Below, piece by piece: positions 31,201 through 41,000 of a DNA stretch of 41,547 nt. Each line of letters begins with the position of its first letter. Positions within the stretch are counted from its first letter, which is position 1. Made by a program: the position numbers and the translations under genes. The notes below the pieces were generated by a model. That model had not been told where the DNA came from. It searched no databases and saw nothing but the letters and a program-made list of their open reading frames with translations. This DNA is from Akkermansia muciniphila. GTDB taxonomy: Bacteria; Verrucomicrobiota; Verrucomicrobiia; Chthoniobacterales; Chthoniobacteraceae. The stretch is from positions 1 to 41,547 of the forward strand of contig CAMCIN010000004.1 in NCBI GenBank assembly GCA_945874745.1. Reading direction: 5' to 3'.

Positions 31201-33938
31201 CCGTCTCAGAATTTCCGTATCCGGGTGACTCCCAGTTCCTGTACCGGCTCAAGAACGGGGAATCCTACACCTGGGACATTCTTGCCAACAGCTACCAGCT
31301 GGTGCGCTGGCCGCTGACGCCCGACCCCTTCAAACTTTTTTTCGCCGCGAGTTACACGGTGGGAGAGGGGGTGCGGGGGCCCGGCCCGTTGGCCCTCTAT
31401 AGCGGCGCCCCGATGCTCAAGGTGAATGCTCCGGCGACCAGTTTTTCGGGAGGGTACAGCCCCGGGCCCGAGCCGAGCTTCCCTCCCTACCGGAGGTACT
31501 TGGTGGCCATGACTGACCGCCCCGGAGTTCAGCGGGTGTTGTTGGAGAGCAACCCCACCTTCACCGTCCCGCCCATGAGCCCCTCTCCGTGGAGCGCTGG
31601 AAACCAGGTCAGCAACAGGGTGGTGGACATGCGAGGCACGGAGCTGACCTTCAGTCTGGGCAACGCCAACGTTTTCCGCGAACCCTCGGTGCTCTGCCAG
31701 CCCGGCCTCCCAACCGGAAGCAATCTGGCGGCCGGAGCAGACAATTTTTTCAGCAAGAAACCTTACAACGGCTCGGTACAAGGCACCGATGGAGCCAGCT
31801 GGGTCGGTTTTTCCATGGGAGAGGTGCCCAGCCAGTACATTGCCATGGGGAAGATGTTCAAGCGGGACAAAAACACCGCCTACGACAAGTGGGGTAGGGT
31901 GAATTTTGTAGTAGATAGAAACGACCCTGCCCAAGATGTTTTTCAAAACAAACGCGGGGACCAGCGCACCGATCCCTCCCCCAACTACATGGTCACGGGC
32001 TCGGGTTTCCCTTCCGAATATTATAAGCTGCGTTTTTTCCAGTTCCCCGTGACCCTCGCCGGGATCCGCAACAACACCAAGTTTACGGTGCGCGTGCAGT
32101 ACCGGGATCCCATCTCGCAACAGTGGGTTACCTACGATGAGCGGTTCATGGAAACGGATCCCGGGGATAACGGGCGGTGGAGCTCCATGCCGGTCCTCGG
32201 GAAATCCGAGATCACCCCCGTTTCCAATCCGCCGCAGGACAGTGGTGGCAATGTGGCGTGGAAGGACATGCGCCGCCCCATCGGCTGGAACGCGCCGCTC
32301 ATCACCTCCTACGACCCGCGCTCACCGCGGTTTGGCCACCCGATGCGCTACGGCTACAACTGGCCGGAAAGTATCCGCGGGACCGCTGCCAACAAGCTCC
32401 AACAGCTCAACCCTTCCCCTTCCACTCTGGGAGACTCCGGTTTCTTCCCGAAAACCACCCCTTCGGTCGGCAAGCACAACAGCACCGACCGCCCGGCCAG
32501 CGCCGTTATTGATCTTCCCGCGGGTTCCAGCGCGCAAACCACGACGCCGCGCTGGCTGGCCCCTGCATTTTGGCACAACTGGATGATATGGAGTTATGAC
32601 GGAGAGCCTTACAGATCGGTCTACGATTACATTATTGGAGCCAAACCGGCGGATACGCTGAGGGGGTACAGAGCCGAGTGGTGGGCGGGTGGACGGGATC
32701 CGCTCACCAAGAAAATCATTTACCAGTTTCCCTCCAACAATGCCTACGACTACGGCTGGCTCCCTCGCCTAGCCAATCCTGCGCCGGCTGGGGCCTTTCC
32801 TGCTTCCAGCATGCCGAATAAAAGGGCAGGCGTCACGCCGGACAGTACGCTCCCAAACTTCTGGCAGGACAGTCCCGGCGGCGCCTATGCCGATGCTCTG
32901 CGCATCGGGGATTTCTCCGAGAACATCGCTCCCGCTCCACCGGTTGGTAACGACTCGAGCGCGCCCTACCGGCAGGCCTACGCGGATCCAGACGATGTGG
33001 TGCGGCGCGCCTCGGGGGCGCTGGCTCCACTGGGCGGGTATTCCACAGCCGTTCCGATCGAGGGCCTGCCGCAGGGGCAGGGGAATACCGCGGCGGCGTC
33101 CAACCGTCCCGTCATGCTCAACCGGCCCTTCCGCGCAGTCGCGGAGATGGGGTCCGCCTTCCGCGGTGCGCCTTGGAAGCAGGTGGACTTTTTCCTCCCC
33201 GAGTCCGCGGACGCCGCCTTGCTGGATGTGTTTTGTTTGAGCGAGCCGCCTCCGCTTCCTGTGAGTGGCAGTTCCGTGGCGCTTTCCGCCGCGCCGCCCC
33301 TGGTTGCGGGCAAGGTGAATCTGAATACGCGTCAGGAACCGGTGCTTCGCGCGATGCTTGCGGGCGCCCTCAAGGACGAGACCATCACCACGAGCACCGG
33401 CAAGCTTTCCGCGGCAGCCAGTGGGGAGGCGGTAAAGGCCGCCCAGGCGCTCATCGACCGGACCACCGGGACAAAGCCGTGGCAGGGGCCTCTGGCAAAC
33501 AACGCGGAGCTGGTGGGTAAACTCTTCGCCAAAGACCTGACGCCCGCCCCTGCTGCGACAGATCCAGTGTACACCTCCACGGTCTATAAAACCACCACGG
33601 AGCCGGCCCGGAACCCTGACGTCGCAGCAAGCAAATCCACCCTCAACTGGCATTTCACCGGGCTTTCGTCCGACTTACACAACGCCTTTTCCGCGACCAA
33701 GGACCGGAAAACAAAGCGGCTCCGGGAGAGTATTATGCGGGCACTGGCCGACGGGGGGCAGACCCGCGTCTGGAACCTTATGTTTGATATCGTCGTGCAG
33801 TCTGGAAAGTTCAGTGCGGTCGCCTCCAAGCTCAACGATTTCATCAAGGACGGAGAGACCCGCCTCTGGGTGTTTGTTGCGATCGACCGGCTCACCGGCG
33901 AAATTCTGGACCAGCAGGTGGAGTGGGTGACCGACTAG
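28272..33938 (+). CDS. Giant Verru_Chthon cassette protein A-like (GspK/PilX-like) protein
   Basis: Start MALKDHPRSGQRGAALIIVLSVVALLSVMVIAYLGSSSRQMNLSQNAVVNLKGAEVASLASGQIISDLLQEI: GspK/PilX-like N-terminal helix as in Verru_Chthon_A; C-terminal GKVNLNTRQEPVLRAMLAGAL resembles GspK/ComEA-type VNLNTA motif. Confidence 0.8.
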   Translation: MALKDHPRSGQRGAALIIVLSVVALLSVMVIAYLGSSSRQMNLSQNAVVNLKGAEVASLASGQIISDLLQEIRAGSVEVLPTGAPSPIFYAATALGAAPDRSSVTTTAGVPPPNLVKQSASGKAAYDATTKLGALPAYPQADLYPVVARASGVASDTGAGAVSLLRWNRPLLLPRAKPSDALNFTPATTGKTRFAGSSNQAFQWKAPDWVYLQKTGANPVAYDPVLKAGGANPVIARYAYQMYDIGGLLDLNVAGYDPDTSVVGPDMAARRGSIGLADLTQVGLTAAHLKKLVAERNPSTLADKDTPVGQLSFGNRYVNFLLDGQKNLGFLRVAGGTGTSGVTNRAFSSRQNLLSYLQQLGTTDVEKATLVEGLQSLTHFSRSLEQPSFKPGFFDPKAAGSTPKTPVFTRPTIVPPAGKIDDALYPISVVPNSILGMGDTRKSTALGGPLPWDMGLGNNRGGNDAWGTVKERAPSSPDTRPLQDVINPGFLEVRVKTAFKRLDGTAALAGEPLVKKRFPLERLAWLTYKGPSADLNASDELYNPGGTVLAIYDAFGLTWTRDPAGYWFWAYDHGKKGGVYKLEDLIGIAALPANAPKGAKNLPREPDFFELLKATIGVGSLGKPGSVQHRTSQSWDVATYYQARDRNSTFQLLEIAANIIDQYDADSFPTLLRLPNPDPSLAAAAYRYSPPLFSARGMEDLPYFYRFHWRGIEDSQDKPNKPLPGGAPAEITGSLAAYSGAGFKCGTTFLMGFPELWNPHALNGTGVPAKLAPTQFRVLAASETPQDLIVSPMDPSDPLDKGFSNLPKLGNLPKADLTSKLWMQFVNNGWNDFCIQPVGHFAYMFPNATASTWTQTWLHEQAFSTQSAYMNLNSTSWSWDWSFDSLQTTSVARGFTYDHTSRGLFWCGVSKLEEGPGSLFVPNRVANLFLALTPMWKIPAGVATEDDFLKQYMLPMPTGWPDGSGRFMWKQPPKVDSVSEFPYPGDSQFLYRLKNGESYTWDILANSYQLVRWPLTPDPFKLFFAASYTVGEGVRGPGPLALYSGAPMLKVNAPATSFSGGYSPGPEPSFPPYRRYLVAMTDRPGVQRVLLESNPTFTVPPMSPSPWSAGNQVSNRVVDMRGTELTFSLGNANVFREPSVLCQPGLPTGSNLAAGADNFFSKKPYNGSVQGTDGASWVGFSMGEVPSQYIAMGKMFKRDKNTAYDKWGRVNFVVDRNDPAQDVFQNKRGDQRTDPSPNYMVTGSGFPSEYYKLRFFQFPVTLAGIRNNTKFTVRVQYRDPISQQWVTYDERFMETDPGDNGRWSSMPVLGKSEITPVSNPPQDSGGNVAWKDMRRPIGWNAPLITSYDPRSPRFGHPMRYGYNWPESIRGTAANKLQQLNPSPSTLGDSGFFPKTTPSVGKHNSTDRPASAVIDLPAGSSAQTTTPRWLAPAFWHNWMIWSYDGEPYRSVYDYIIGAKPADTLRGYRAEWWAGGRDPLTKKIIYQFPSNNAYDYGWLPRLANPAPAGAFPASSMPNKRAGVTPDSTLPNFWQDSPGGAYADALRIGDFSENIAPAPPVGNDSSAPYRQAYADPDDVVRRASGALAPLGGYSTAVPIEGLPQGQGNTAAASNRPVMLNRPFRAVAEMGSAFRGAPWKQVDFFLPESADAALLDVFCLSEPPPLPVSGSSVALSAAPPLVAGKVNLNTRQEPVLRAMLAGALKDETITTSTGKLSAAASGEAVKAAQALIDRTTGTKPWQGPLANNAELVGKLFAKDLTPAPAATDPVYTSTVYKTTTEPARNPDVAASKSTLNWHFTGLSSDLHNAFSATKDRKTKRLRESIMRALADGGQTRVWNLMFDIVVQSGKFSAVASKLNDFIKDGETRLWVFVAIDRLTGEILDQQVEWVTD

Positions 33939-33941
33939 GGG

Positions 33942-34055
33942 TGTGAGCCACAGATGACCAGGGGAGTGATCCACAGAGTCACAGAGTTTCACAGATGCTC
34001 CTGAGCACTTACTCTGTTGAATCTGAAATCTGTAAAATCTGCGGGATCTGCGGAT
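33942..34055 (+). repeat. CAGATG interspersed inverted-repeat element, copy 5 (with an extra half unit)
   Basis: GTGAGCCACAGATG (33942-33956 region), then ATCCACAGAG (33969) ... ATCTGTAAA ATCTGCGGG ATCTGCGGAT (to 34055). Confidence 0.85.
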
Positions 34056-34114
34056 AGTATCCGAAAGAGTGAGGCCCAGGCTTCATCCTGCCTCGCTTCC
34101 CAGGTCCTGACGAA

Positions 34115-34786
34115 TCAGACAATCGTGCTGTTCTGGCGGAGGGTGCCGGCGGAGCGGAGGTGGAAGAGCATCGCTGCCCGGGCCGTTTCGCCGTCCCTCC
34201 TTTCGAGGGCATCCAGCAGCGAAAGGTGTTCCCCGTAGCCGCGTTCAAGCGTCTCAGGACGCTCGGGCGCGGCAAGGTACGAGAGGCGCTTGAAAGCCCA
34301 GATCTTGCGGATGGTTTCCCGCAGGGCAAAGTTTCCCGAGCGGTCCGCAATCGTGAGGTGCAGGGCGAAGTCAAACCTCTGGGCGGCCGCCGGCCACTCC
34401 GCGTGGGAATGGGGGCGCGCCTCCTCGGCATGCACGCGAAGCCGCGCGAGGTCCTCCACGCTTAGGTGCAACGCAGCCCGGGCGGCGGCAGGCGGTTCCA
34501 GCCATTCGCGCAGTTCGTGCAGTTCTACCAGCCAGTTCTCCGCCCCCGGCCGCACCACGGCGCGCTTGTTCATTTCCAACGTAACAAGACCGTCGGCGGC
34601 CAGGCGCTGCAACGCCTGAACCACAGGGGTACGGCTCAAGCCGAGTTGCTTTGCCAGCAGCGTGCTTTTGATTTCCCCGCCTCCTGTGAGCGCCCCGCTT
34701 ACGATCTGAAGCAGGATTTGTTCATACACCGCCTCGACGCGGGTGGCTTCGGGACGGGAACCTTCAGGAGAATCCTTGACGGGCAT
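34115..34786 (-). CDS. GntR-family transcriptional regulator (FadR/FCD subfamily)
   Basis: MPVKDSPEGSRPEATRVEAVYEQILLQIVSGALTGGGEIKSTLLAKQLGLSRTPVVQALQRLAADGLVTLEMNKRAVV winged HTH, followed by helical FCD-like domain. Confidence 0.9.
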   Translation of the reverse strand: MPVKDSPEGSRPEATRVEAVYEQILLQIVSGALTGGGEIKSTLLAKQLGLSRTPVVQALQRLAADGLVTLEMNKRAVVRPGAENWLVELHELREWLEPPAAARAALHLSVEDLARLRVHAEEARPHSHAEWPAAAQRFDFALHLTIADRSGNFALRETIRKIWAFKRLSYLAAPERPETLERGYGEHLSLLDALERRDGETARAAMLFHLRSAGTLRQNSTIV

Positions 34787-34800
34787 GGGTGTGGGCGCTG

Positions 34801-34900
34801 AAAGTGGATTCACTTTGATCCGTTTGACTCCAGACCCTAGCTGTCCCCGTGTGGGATTGAAAGGGGGAAGGCGCTTCGGATCAGGAAAGTGAATACACAT
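34801..34900. promoter_or_regulatory. Divergent GntR / oxidoreductase promoter region with two related operator-like sites
   Basis: AAAGTGGATTCACTTT (34801-34816; reverse complement AAAGTGAATCCACTTT) and AAAGTGAATACACAT (34886-34900). Confidence 0.5.
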
Positions 34901-36203
34901 GCCTGCCCCCCAGATTGCCGTACACCAACTCCGTGCCGGGATGGTCGGACTCGGAATGATTTTCGAGGAAACCTACCGTCCCTTTTTCGAGCAGGCCCAC
35001 ACCCAGGGGGTCTACGACCCCGCCTTCGGCTTGGTACGGGTTCCTTTGTGCGCAGTGGCCTCGCGCACGGGCCTGCGGGCGGAGGCCTATAAAAGGGCGG
35101 CCGGCGAGCGCATCAGCCCGTTTGTGAGCTGCAAGGAACCGGACGCGCTGGCGGGGCTTTTGGATGCGGGGGTGGATTTCGTCTGCGTGGCTTCTCCGGA
35201 TGACCGGCACTTTGAGGCGGCGCTGCGCGCGTTGCGGGCTGGCAAGCATGTGCTCATCGAGAAGCCGTCGGTGTTGAGCCTGGAGGAACTGGACGCGCTG
35301 GAGGCGGCGGCGCATCAAAACGGTGTGCTCGCGAAGGTGGTCTACCACAAGCTGTTGGATCCGGATCACAAAAAGCTGCGGACGCTGGTGGCCGAGGGGG
35401 AGTTGCGGCACGTCAACACGGGCTACTGCACTTTGCTTGAACCCAAAAGCATCAGCTGCGGGCAGTTCGCTGAGTGGATTGCCGGCCGGAACCCGGGCAC
35501 CTACGTGGCGGTACACTACATCAAGCTGATTGACTTCACCTTTGGCGGGAGGCTCAAGAGCGTGAGCTGCACCGGGCAGCGAGGGCTGGTGGGGGCGGCC
35601 GACGGACCCACCTGGGATTCCACCCAGCTGCGTCTGGTCTACGGTTACGCGGACGGACGCGAGGCGGCTTTTGATATCCACACCAGCTGGGTGACGCCCG
35701 ACAATTTTCCGGGTTACGTGGACCAGGAGGTGCAGTTCCGTTTCGACAACGGGGTGTGGAACGCCCACAGCCGCAAACGTGGGGTCGAGTGCACGGTGGA
35801 GGGGCGCACGCCGCAGAGCCGCAAGATAAACATCAACAACCACTACAACGGCGCATTTTTGGAACCCTGGGGGGAGCGGTCTCAGCGTGGGTACGGCCTC
35901 GAGGTGTTGGAACGTTTTGTGCGGGAGGTGGCGCGGGTCGAGTACGGCGGGGCCGCTGGAGAGCGCCCGCAAAGGCTGCTGGCAGCCCGCCAGCTCTCTT
36001 ACAACGACGTCTCGGCAGACCGGCAGACGGTGGCCGCGGTGCAGGCGATGGAGGCCATCCTCGCCAGGCACGCCGCCGGCACGCCCAACTGTGTGGTCGA
36101 AGTGGACCACCGCCTGGGCGGCCTGGTCCTGCTCACCCCCGGCAGCAGCGCAGCCGAGGTGCTGTATGCAGGCAGGGTCTGCGCTGAGGCACTCCCCGGC
36201 TAG
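34899..36203 (+). CDS. Gfo/Idh/MocA family oxidoreductase
   Basis: GMVGLGMIF Rossmann start, FVCVASPDDRHFEAALRALRAGKHVLIEKPSVLSLEELDALEAAA. Confidence 0.9.
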   Translation: MPAPQIAVHQLRAGMVGLGMIFEETYRPFFEQAHTQGVYDPAFGLVRVPLCAVASRTGLRAEAYKRAAGERISPFVSCKEPDALAGLLDAGVDFVCVASPDDRHFEAALRALRAGKHVLIEKPSVLSLEELDALEAAAHQNGVLAKVVYHKLLDPDHKKLRTLVAEGELRHVNTGYCTLLEPKSISCGQFAEWIAGRNPGTYVAVHYIKLIDFTFGGRLKSVSCTGQRGLVGAADGPTWDSTQLRLVYGYADGREAAFDIHTSWVTPDNFPGYVDQEVQFRFDNGVWNAHSRKRGVECTVEGRTPQSRKININNHYNGAFLEPWGERSQRGYGLEVLERFVREVARVEYGGAAGERPQRLLAARQLSYNDVSADRQTVAAVQAMEAILARHAAGTPNCVVEVDHRLGGLVLLTPGSSAAEVLYAGRVCAEALPG

Positions 36204-36265
36204 ACGCGTTGCGGCGCCTGTTTGACCCCTCATCTTTTTTACCTGTTCAACCGATTCCAAGCCTT

Positions 36266-37657
36266 ATGTCCACGCCCCTCCCCGTCGAACCGTTGCAGCA
36301 TGCCGGCGAGCCCCTTTCCAACGAAGTCCGGCGCCGTCTGCTCGCAGTGGAGCCGCATTCAATCCGCACCTTCACCCCAAGCGGGGCGGTGCTGGCTAAA
36401 AGTGCGGGCTCCTATCACTGGACGCCCGAGGGGCGCAAGTTGGCGGACTTCACCAGTGGCGTGCTGGTGATGAATCTCGGGCATAACCCGACGCGTTGGT
36501 GGCAGCGGGTGCACGGCTATATGGGGCTCGAGAAAATGGGCGGGGCCGGGGACTTTTTTGAATCGGTGACGCTCAACGGGTACAACGCGATCACGGAAAT
36601 TGAGACGGTCTGCTGTGAGCGGTTGATCGCGCTATTGCAGGCGCAGCCGGGCGGGGCGCGCTGTGAGCAGGTGCTTTGGGCCGCCAGCGGGAGCGAGGCG
36701 GTGCAGAAGGCAATTTGGGCGGCCCTCGACCGGAGGGAGGGGGAGGATATTATTTTGAGCACCCGGCATGGGTTCCATGGAAAGAAGGGGCTTTCCAATG
36801 CGGTGACCGGCAGCGAGGCAGACAAGGAACGTGATGCACGGGTGCGCTTTATCTCCTTTCCCCGGGAGGAGTGCATCAGCGTTGAGCGCCGGAGACAGGC
36901 GCTGGATCTGGCCCCCTACGAGGCCGAGTTGCAGGGGCTTTGGGACGCATTCGGTTCGCGGATTTGCTGTCTGGTGACGGAGCCGTATCTGGGCGGGGGC
37001 GGTTCGTTTCACCCGCAAAAAGAGTACCTCCAACTGCTGGAGCGCTTCTGCCGAGAGCATGACATTTTGTTCATCCTCGACGAGGTGCAGGCGAACTTCG
37101 GGCGGACCGGCGCGCTGTTCGCCTTTTCAGAATACGGGGTGGAACCGGATCTGGTTGTTTTGGGGAAGGGCCTCGGAAACGGGGTGGCGGTGAGTGCGGT
37201 GGCGGGGCGGAGGGATGTGTTTGCTCGGATGCACTATGGCGAGGCCTCGGACACCTGGAGCGCCAATCCCCTGGCGAGTGCCGCAGTTTTGGCGACGTTG
37301 GACGAGTTTGCTGTGAGCGACGTGCTCGGCCATGCGCGGTTGCTTTCGGGGGTGCTGGAAGAGGGGCTGCTGCGATTGCGGGAATCCGGAGCGGTGGCGC
37401 ATGTGCGGGGGGAAGGGGTGGTTTGGGGTGTGGAGTGCAAGGCGGTGGGGGCCACGCCGGCCGAGGCGGTGGCACGTTTGTGTGTGGAGGCCTGTTATCT
37501 CGGGGACGCTCAGGGCCGGGCGGTGCACCTCCTCGGTCCTCTGGCGGGCAAGGTAATTCGGGTCAGCCCGCCGCTGGTGATGCCGCTGGAGGAAGCGCGG
37601 GAATACTTGGAAGTCATGCGGGAACGCTTCAGCGCGGTGGCGCGGAGTCTGGCGTAG
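36266..37657 (+). CDS. Class III PLP-dependent aminotransferase
   Basis: ADFTSGVLVMNLGHNP, WAASGSEAVQKAIWAALDR, STRHGFHGK, LFILDEVQANFGRTGALFAFSEYGVEPDLVVLGKGLGNG, DTWSANPLASAAVLATL. Confidence 0.92.
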   Translation: MSTPLPVEPLQHAGEPLSNEVRRRLLAVEPHSIRTFTPSGAVLAKSAGSYHWTPEGRKLADFTSGVLVMNLGHNPTRWWQRVHGYMGLEKMGGAGDFFESVTLNGYNAITEIETVCCERLIALLQAQPGGARCEQVLWAASGSEAVQKAIWAALDRREGEDIILSTRHGFHGKKGLSNAVTGSEADKERDARVRFISFPREECISVERRRQALDLAPYEAELQGLWDAFGSRICCLVTEPYLGGGGSFHPQKEYLQLLERFCREHDILFILDEVQANFGRTGALFAFSEYGVEPDLVVLGKGLGNGVAVSAVAGRRDVFARMHYGEASDTWSANPLASAAVLATLDEFAVSDVLGHARLLSGVLEEGLLRLRESGAVAHVRGEGVVWGVECKAVGATPAEAVARLCVEACYLGDAQGRAVHLLGPLAGKVIRVSPPLVMPLEEAREYLEVMRERFSAVARSLA

Positions 37658-37862
37658 GAAGAGAGCGGCTGCGGAAAGTCAACGGGCCCTTCGCGCTATG
37701 TTTTTGGCGCGAGTGGCGTGCCGGGATGCGAGGGAGGTGGGCCTGTCCGTGCAGCCGCACCGACGCACCCCATGGCAGCGCCATTTGGGACATCATTTTA
37801 CGGGGTTCCTTGCTGTTTTCGGTGGGTGCCTTTTCCTATCGCTCCGGAGAGAGCGGGTAGGC

Positions 37863-37891
37863 ATCCACAGATGGCTCAGATTCCGCAGATG
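37863..37891 (+). repeat. CAGATG interspersed element, copy 6 (left half only)
   Basis: ATCCACAGATGGCTCAGATTCCGCAGATG, 9-nt periodic; preceded by GGTAGG as in copy 2; no right arm. Confidence 0.75.
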
Positions 37892-38074
37892 TTTTTAGGG
37901 TTTCCACTCCGCTGCTCGTGTTGAGAAAGCTGCGGCTCGTACGGGGGGATTTCGCAAGTGGAGTGCGCCTGAATGAGAAAATGTAAACAATTCACGTTAA
38001 TGATTTTAAGGGTGTCCGATTTGACAACTCAAAATTCTGGGTTCTGTTGCGGGCCGTCGGTCCACCCTACTTAA

Positions 38075-41000
38075 ATGAAAACTACATCGCCCTTGGTGCC
38101 ACCCCTGGCGCCGCCCTTGTCCCCACCTTTGTCACCCCCCATAGCCCCGCCCCGGGCACGCCGTGCTTTTGCATGGTCTGTCCTGTGGTGTGCGCTGGCT
38201 GCACTGTTCCCACTCCTCACCCAGATTCAAGCCGCCTGGCAGTGGAGCCAACCCCCCGTGTTGGTCCATGTGCAGTCCACGCGCCGCGGGCACGTCTTTT
38301 ACAAAGGCGAAGCCGTGGTGCTCAAGTTGAGCGGTCCCGGGGCGTCGCGTTACATCATCCGCGACTATTACGGCAACACGGTCGAGCAGGGGGGACTCTC
38401 GAGCACCTCCCTGGCCCCGGCGGTGCGCGAACCGGGCTGGTACAAGGTGAACCTGCACGGTGGAAACCAGGGCATGCCTTTCGGCGACTCCGTCGGAAGC
38501 GGGATGTTCTGCATTCTGCGCGACGATCCAAACTTTCCGAAGATGCCGGTGCCCGGCACTTTCGGCGGCGAGGGACTGGTCGACGAGGTGACGCGGGGCG
38601 TGCTCGGGTACGGGCCGCAGCGGCACAAGGTGGACAACGCGGCCGCCGCAGATTCTGAAATCCCACGCCTGGAACGCGAGCTCGGGCTGGACCAGAAATA
38701 CTACCTCCCCTACGACAGCTACCGGAAGCGCGACCTACTGGTGGTGTTTCCCAACGGCACGTGGGACCAGGCGGGAGTGCGCAAGATTGTGGAGCGCTTC
38801 AAGGGGGTGGTGAAGTATTGGGAGCCTCGGAACGAGCCGAACTTCAGCACCAGCGCCACTGCCTTTGTGCAGAACGAGCTAAAGCCGTTCTACGAGCTGG
38901 TAAAAAGCATCGACCCTTCTTTGAAGGTGCTCGCGCCCGGGGCGGTCACGGTCGGTCCGCCGATGGCCGGCTGGAACGAAGAGTTTTTCCGCGCAGGTGG
39001 AGGGAAGTACATCGATGCGTTTTCGTTCCACGCGTACAACTGCGTCAACGGCGACCTGGGGCTCACCCGCATGTCCCTCGACCAGGTCAACACGTGGCTC
39101 AACAAGTACAACCTGGCTGGCATGGAAAAGTGGCAGACAGAGCAGGGCTTTCTTGGGCCGGTGTACGGCGCCTACCAGCCCCGGATGCAGGGCCGTTGGA
39201 CGATGCTGCAGATGATGGTGTACGAGCAGTACGGGATCCCTAAGGAACACAACCACTACTGGTACGACCGCAACGGCGGCTTCTGGGATGAGCCGCGTTG
39301 GGTGCAGAACGAGGACGGCTCGCTCAATCCGGTTGGCGTGCTGCTGCGGGTCTGGTCGGAGGAGCTGGCGGGAACGCGCTTTGCCTCCTCGCTGGATTTC
39401 GGAAATCCGGGGAACAAGCTGTTTGTGGGCAGCATTTTCCAGGGGCCTGGAAAACAGGTGGCCGCATTGATGACCTCGGGGGAAACGCGCGGGCGGCTGG
39501 AGCTTTCGGTGACCGGCACGAGCTCCGTGAAAGTGATCTCGCCGTTTGGGGGCGAACAACAGCTGGCGGTGGTCAACGGCAAGGTGAGTGTGGCGGTCAG
39601 CGAGCTGCCCACCTACGTGGAATACACCGGCACGCTGTCGGTGGCGCCTTCCAACTGGGGTGCGAATCTGGCGGTGCAGAGCGGGGTCAGCGCCGCAGCC
39701 TCGGGCTCGACGGTGCACCCGATTGACGGGGGAATTAACAACACGATCACCAAGGTGTTCAACGGACAGCTCGACACCTGGTACTGGAGCCAGGGCCGTG
39801 ACGCACGGATTTGGGAGAGCAACAACGCGACCTACCCGGCCTGGTTTGAGCTGCGGTTTCCCGCGGACACGACCATGGATCGCGTGGTGATCTACGCGGG
39901 GATTCCGTGGCAGTGGGATGGCTCGATTCTGGACTACGAGCTGCAGGTGGAGCAGGGCGGCCAGTGGGTGTCGCTGGAGCGGGTGCAGGAGCCGGTCAAC
40001 ACGTTCCGGGCGTACACACAGACAAACCGCACCACGGTAGACAGTTTCTACAGCGAGCGCTGCGTGTTCACCCACAGCTTCGCGCCGGTGACCACGCGGA
40101 AGATCCGGCTGCTGGTCAACGAGGTGACCTGGGGCGGCGCATCCAACAAGGACTTGAAGGATGCGGGGGCCCAGGGCGGGGAGCATCAGCTCAATCTGCG
40201 TGAGATCGAGGTGTACCGTTCCGGGCTGGCGGTCGCGGGTGGCAGCGCACCCGTGGCGGTGGCGGACAGCGCCGACTGCCCGCGCGGAGGGGGGGTGTCC
40301 ATTCCGGTGCTCGCAAACGACACGGCGGGTGCGGCGGGGCCGTACCCATTGAAGTTGCTGAGCGTGAGCAGGCCCTCCCGTGGCAGCGCGGCGGTTTCCG
40401 GCGACCAGGTGGTCTACAGCGCCTCCCCCGGACTGAGCGGAGCCGACTCGTTTAGCTACGTGGTGAGCGACGGCTTCTCCACGGCAACGGGTGTCGTCAA
40501 TGTCCTGGTTTCAGCCACGGCTGAGGCGCTGCGCCCGGACACGCACGGGCTCTACGCCGAGTGGTACAACAATGCGGACTTCACCAGCCTCGCCTTTGCG
40601 CGGGTCGATCCGTACGTGGACAACAGCTGGGGCACCAACGCCCCGGATCCGGCGGTGGACCCCGGCTCGTATTCCATCCGGTGGACGGGCAGGCTTACGC
40701 CCAAGTTCACGGAGGCGTACACGTTGTACACGCTTTCTGATGACGGTGTCCGGCTTTGGGTGGACGGCAAGCTGCTGATCGATCACTGGTCAACGCATGC
40801 GGGCGCCTGGGATCAGACGACCCTGCCGCTGGTGGCCGGGCAGCCGGTGGAGGTGAAGCTGGAGTATTTCCAGGGCGGCGGCAGTGCCCAAATGACCTTC
40901 CACTGGAGCAGTCCCAGCCAACCGCGGGAGGTGGTGCCTTTCGACGCCCTGACCGTGGGCGCTGCGGGCCCGCTGATCGCGCCGGCGAACAAGGCGCCCG

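Noticed and set aside
37698-37924. Short ORFs 37698..37898 and 37718..37924 containing HPQMAQIPQM-like peptides (also 16643..16918 NPQMSQMPQM)
   Set aside because: The Q-M-periodic peptide is simply translation of the 9-nt-periodic CAGATG repeat, so these are artefactual ORFs.
38021-38049. TTGACA at 38021 as a promoter for the GH-like gene
   Set aside because: Good -35 match, but no convincing -10 at 16-18 bp (CTGTTG); not supportable as a feature.
38879-40186. Minus-strand 435-aa ORF antisense to the GH-like gene
   Set aside because: Arg/His/Pro-rich antisense shadow of a GC-rich coding frame; the plus-strand frame has coherent domains.
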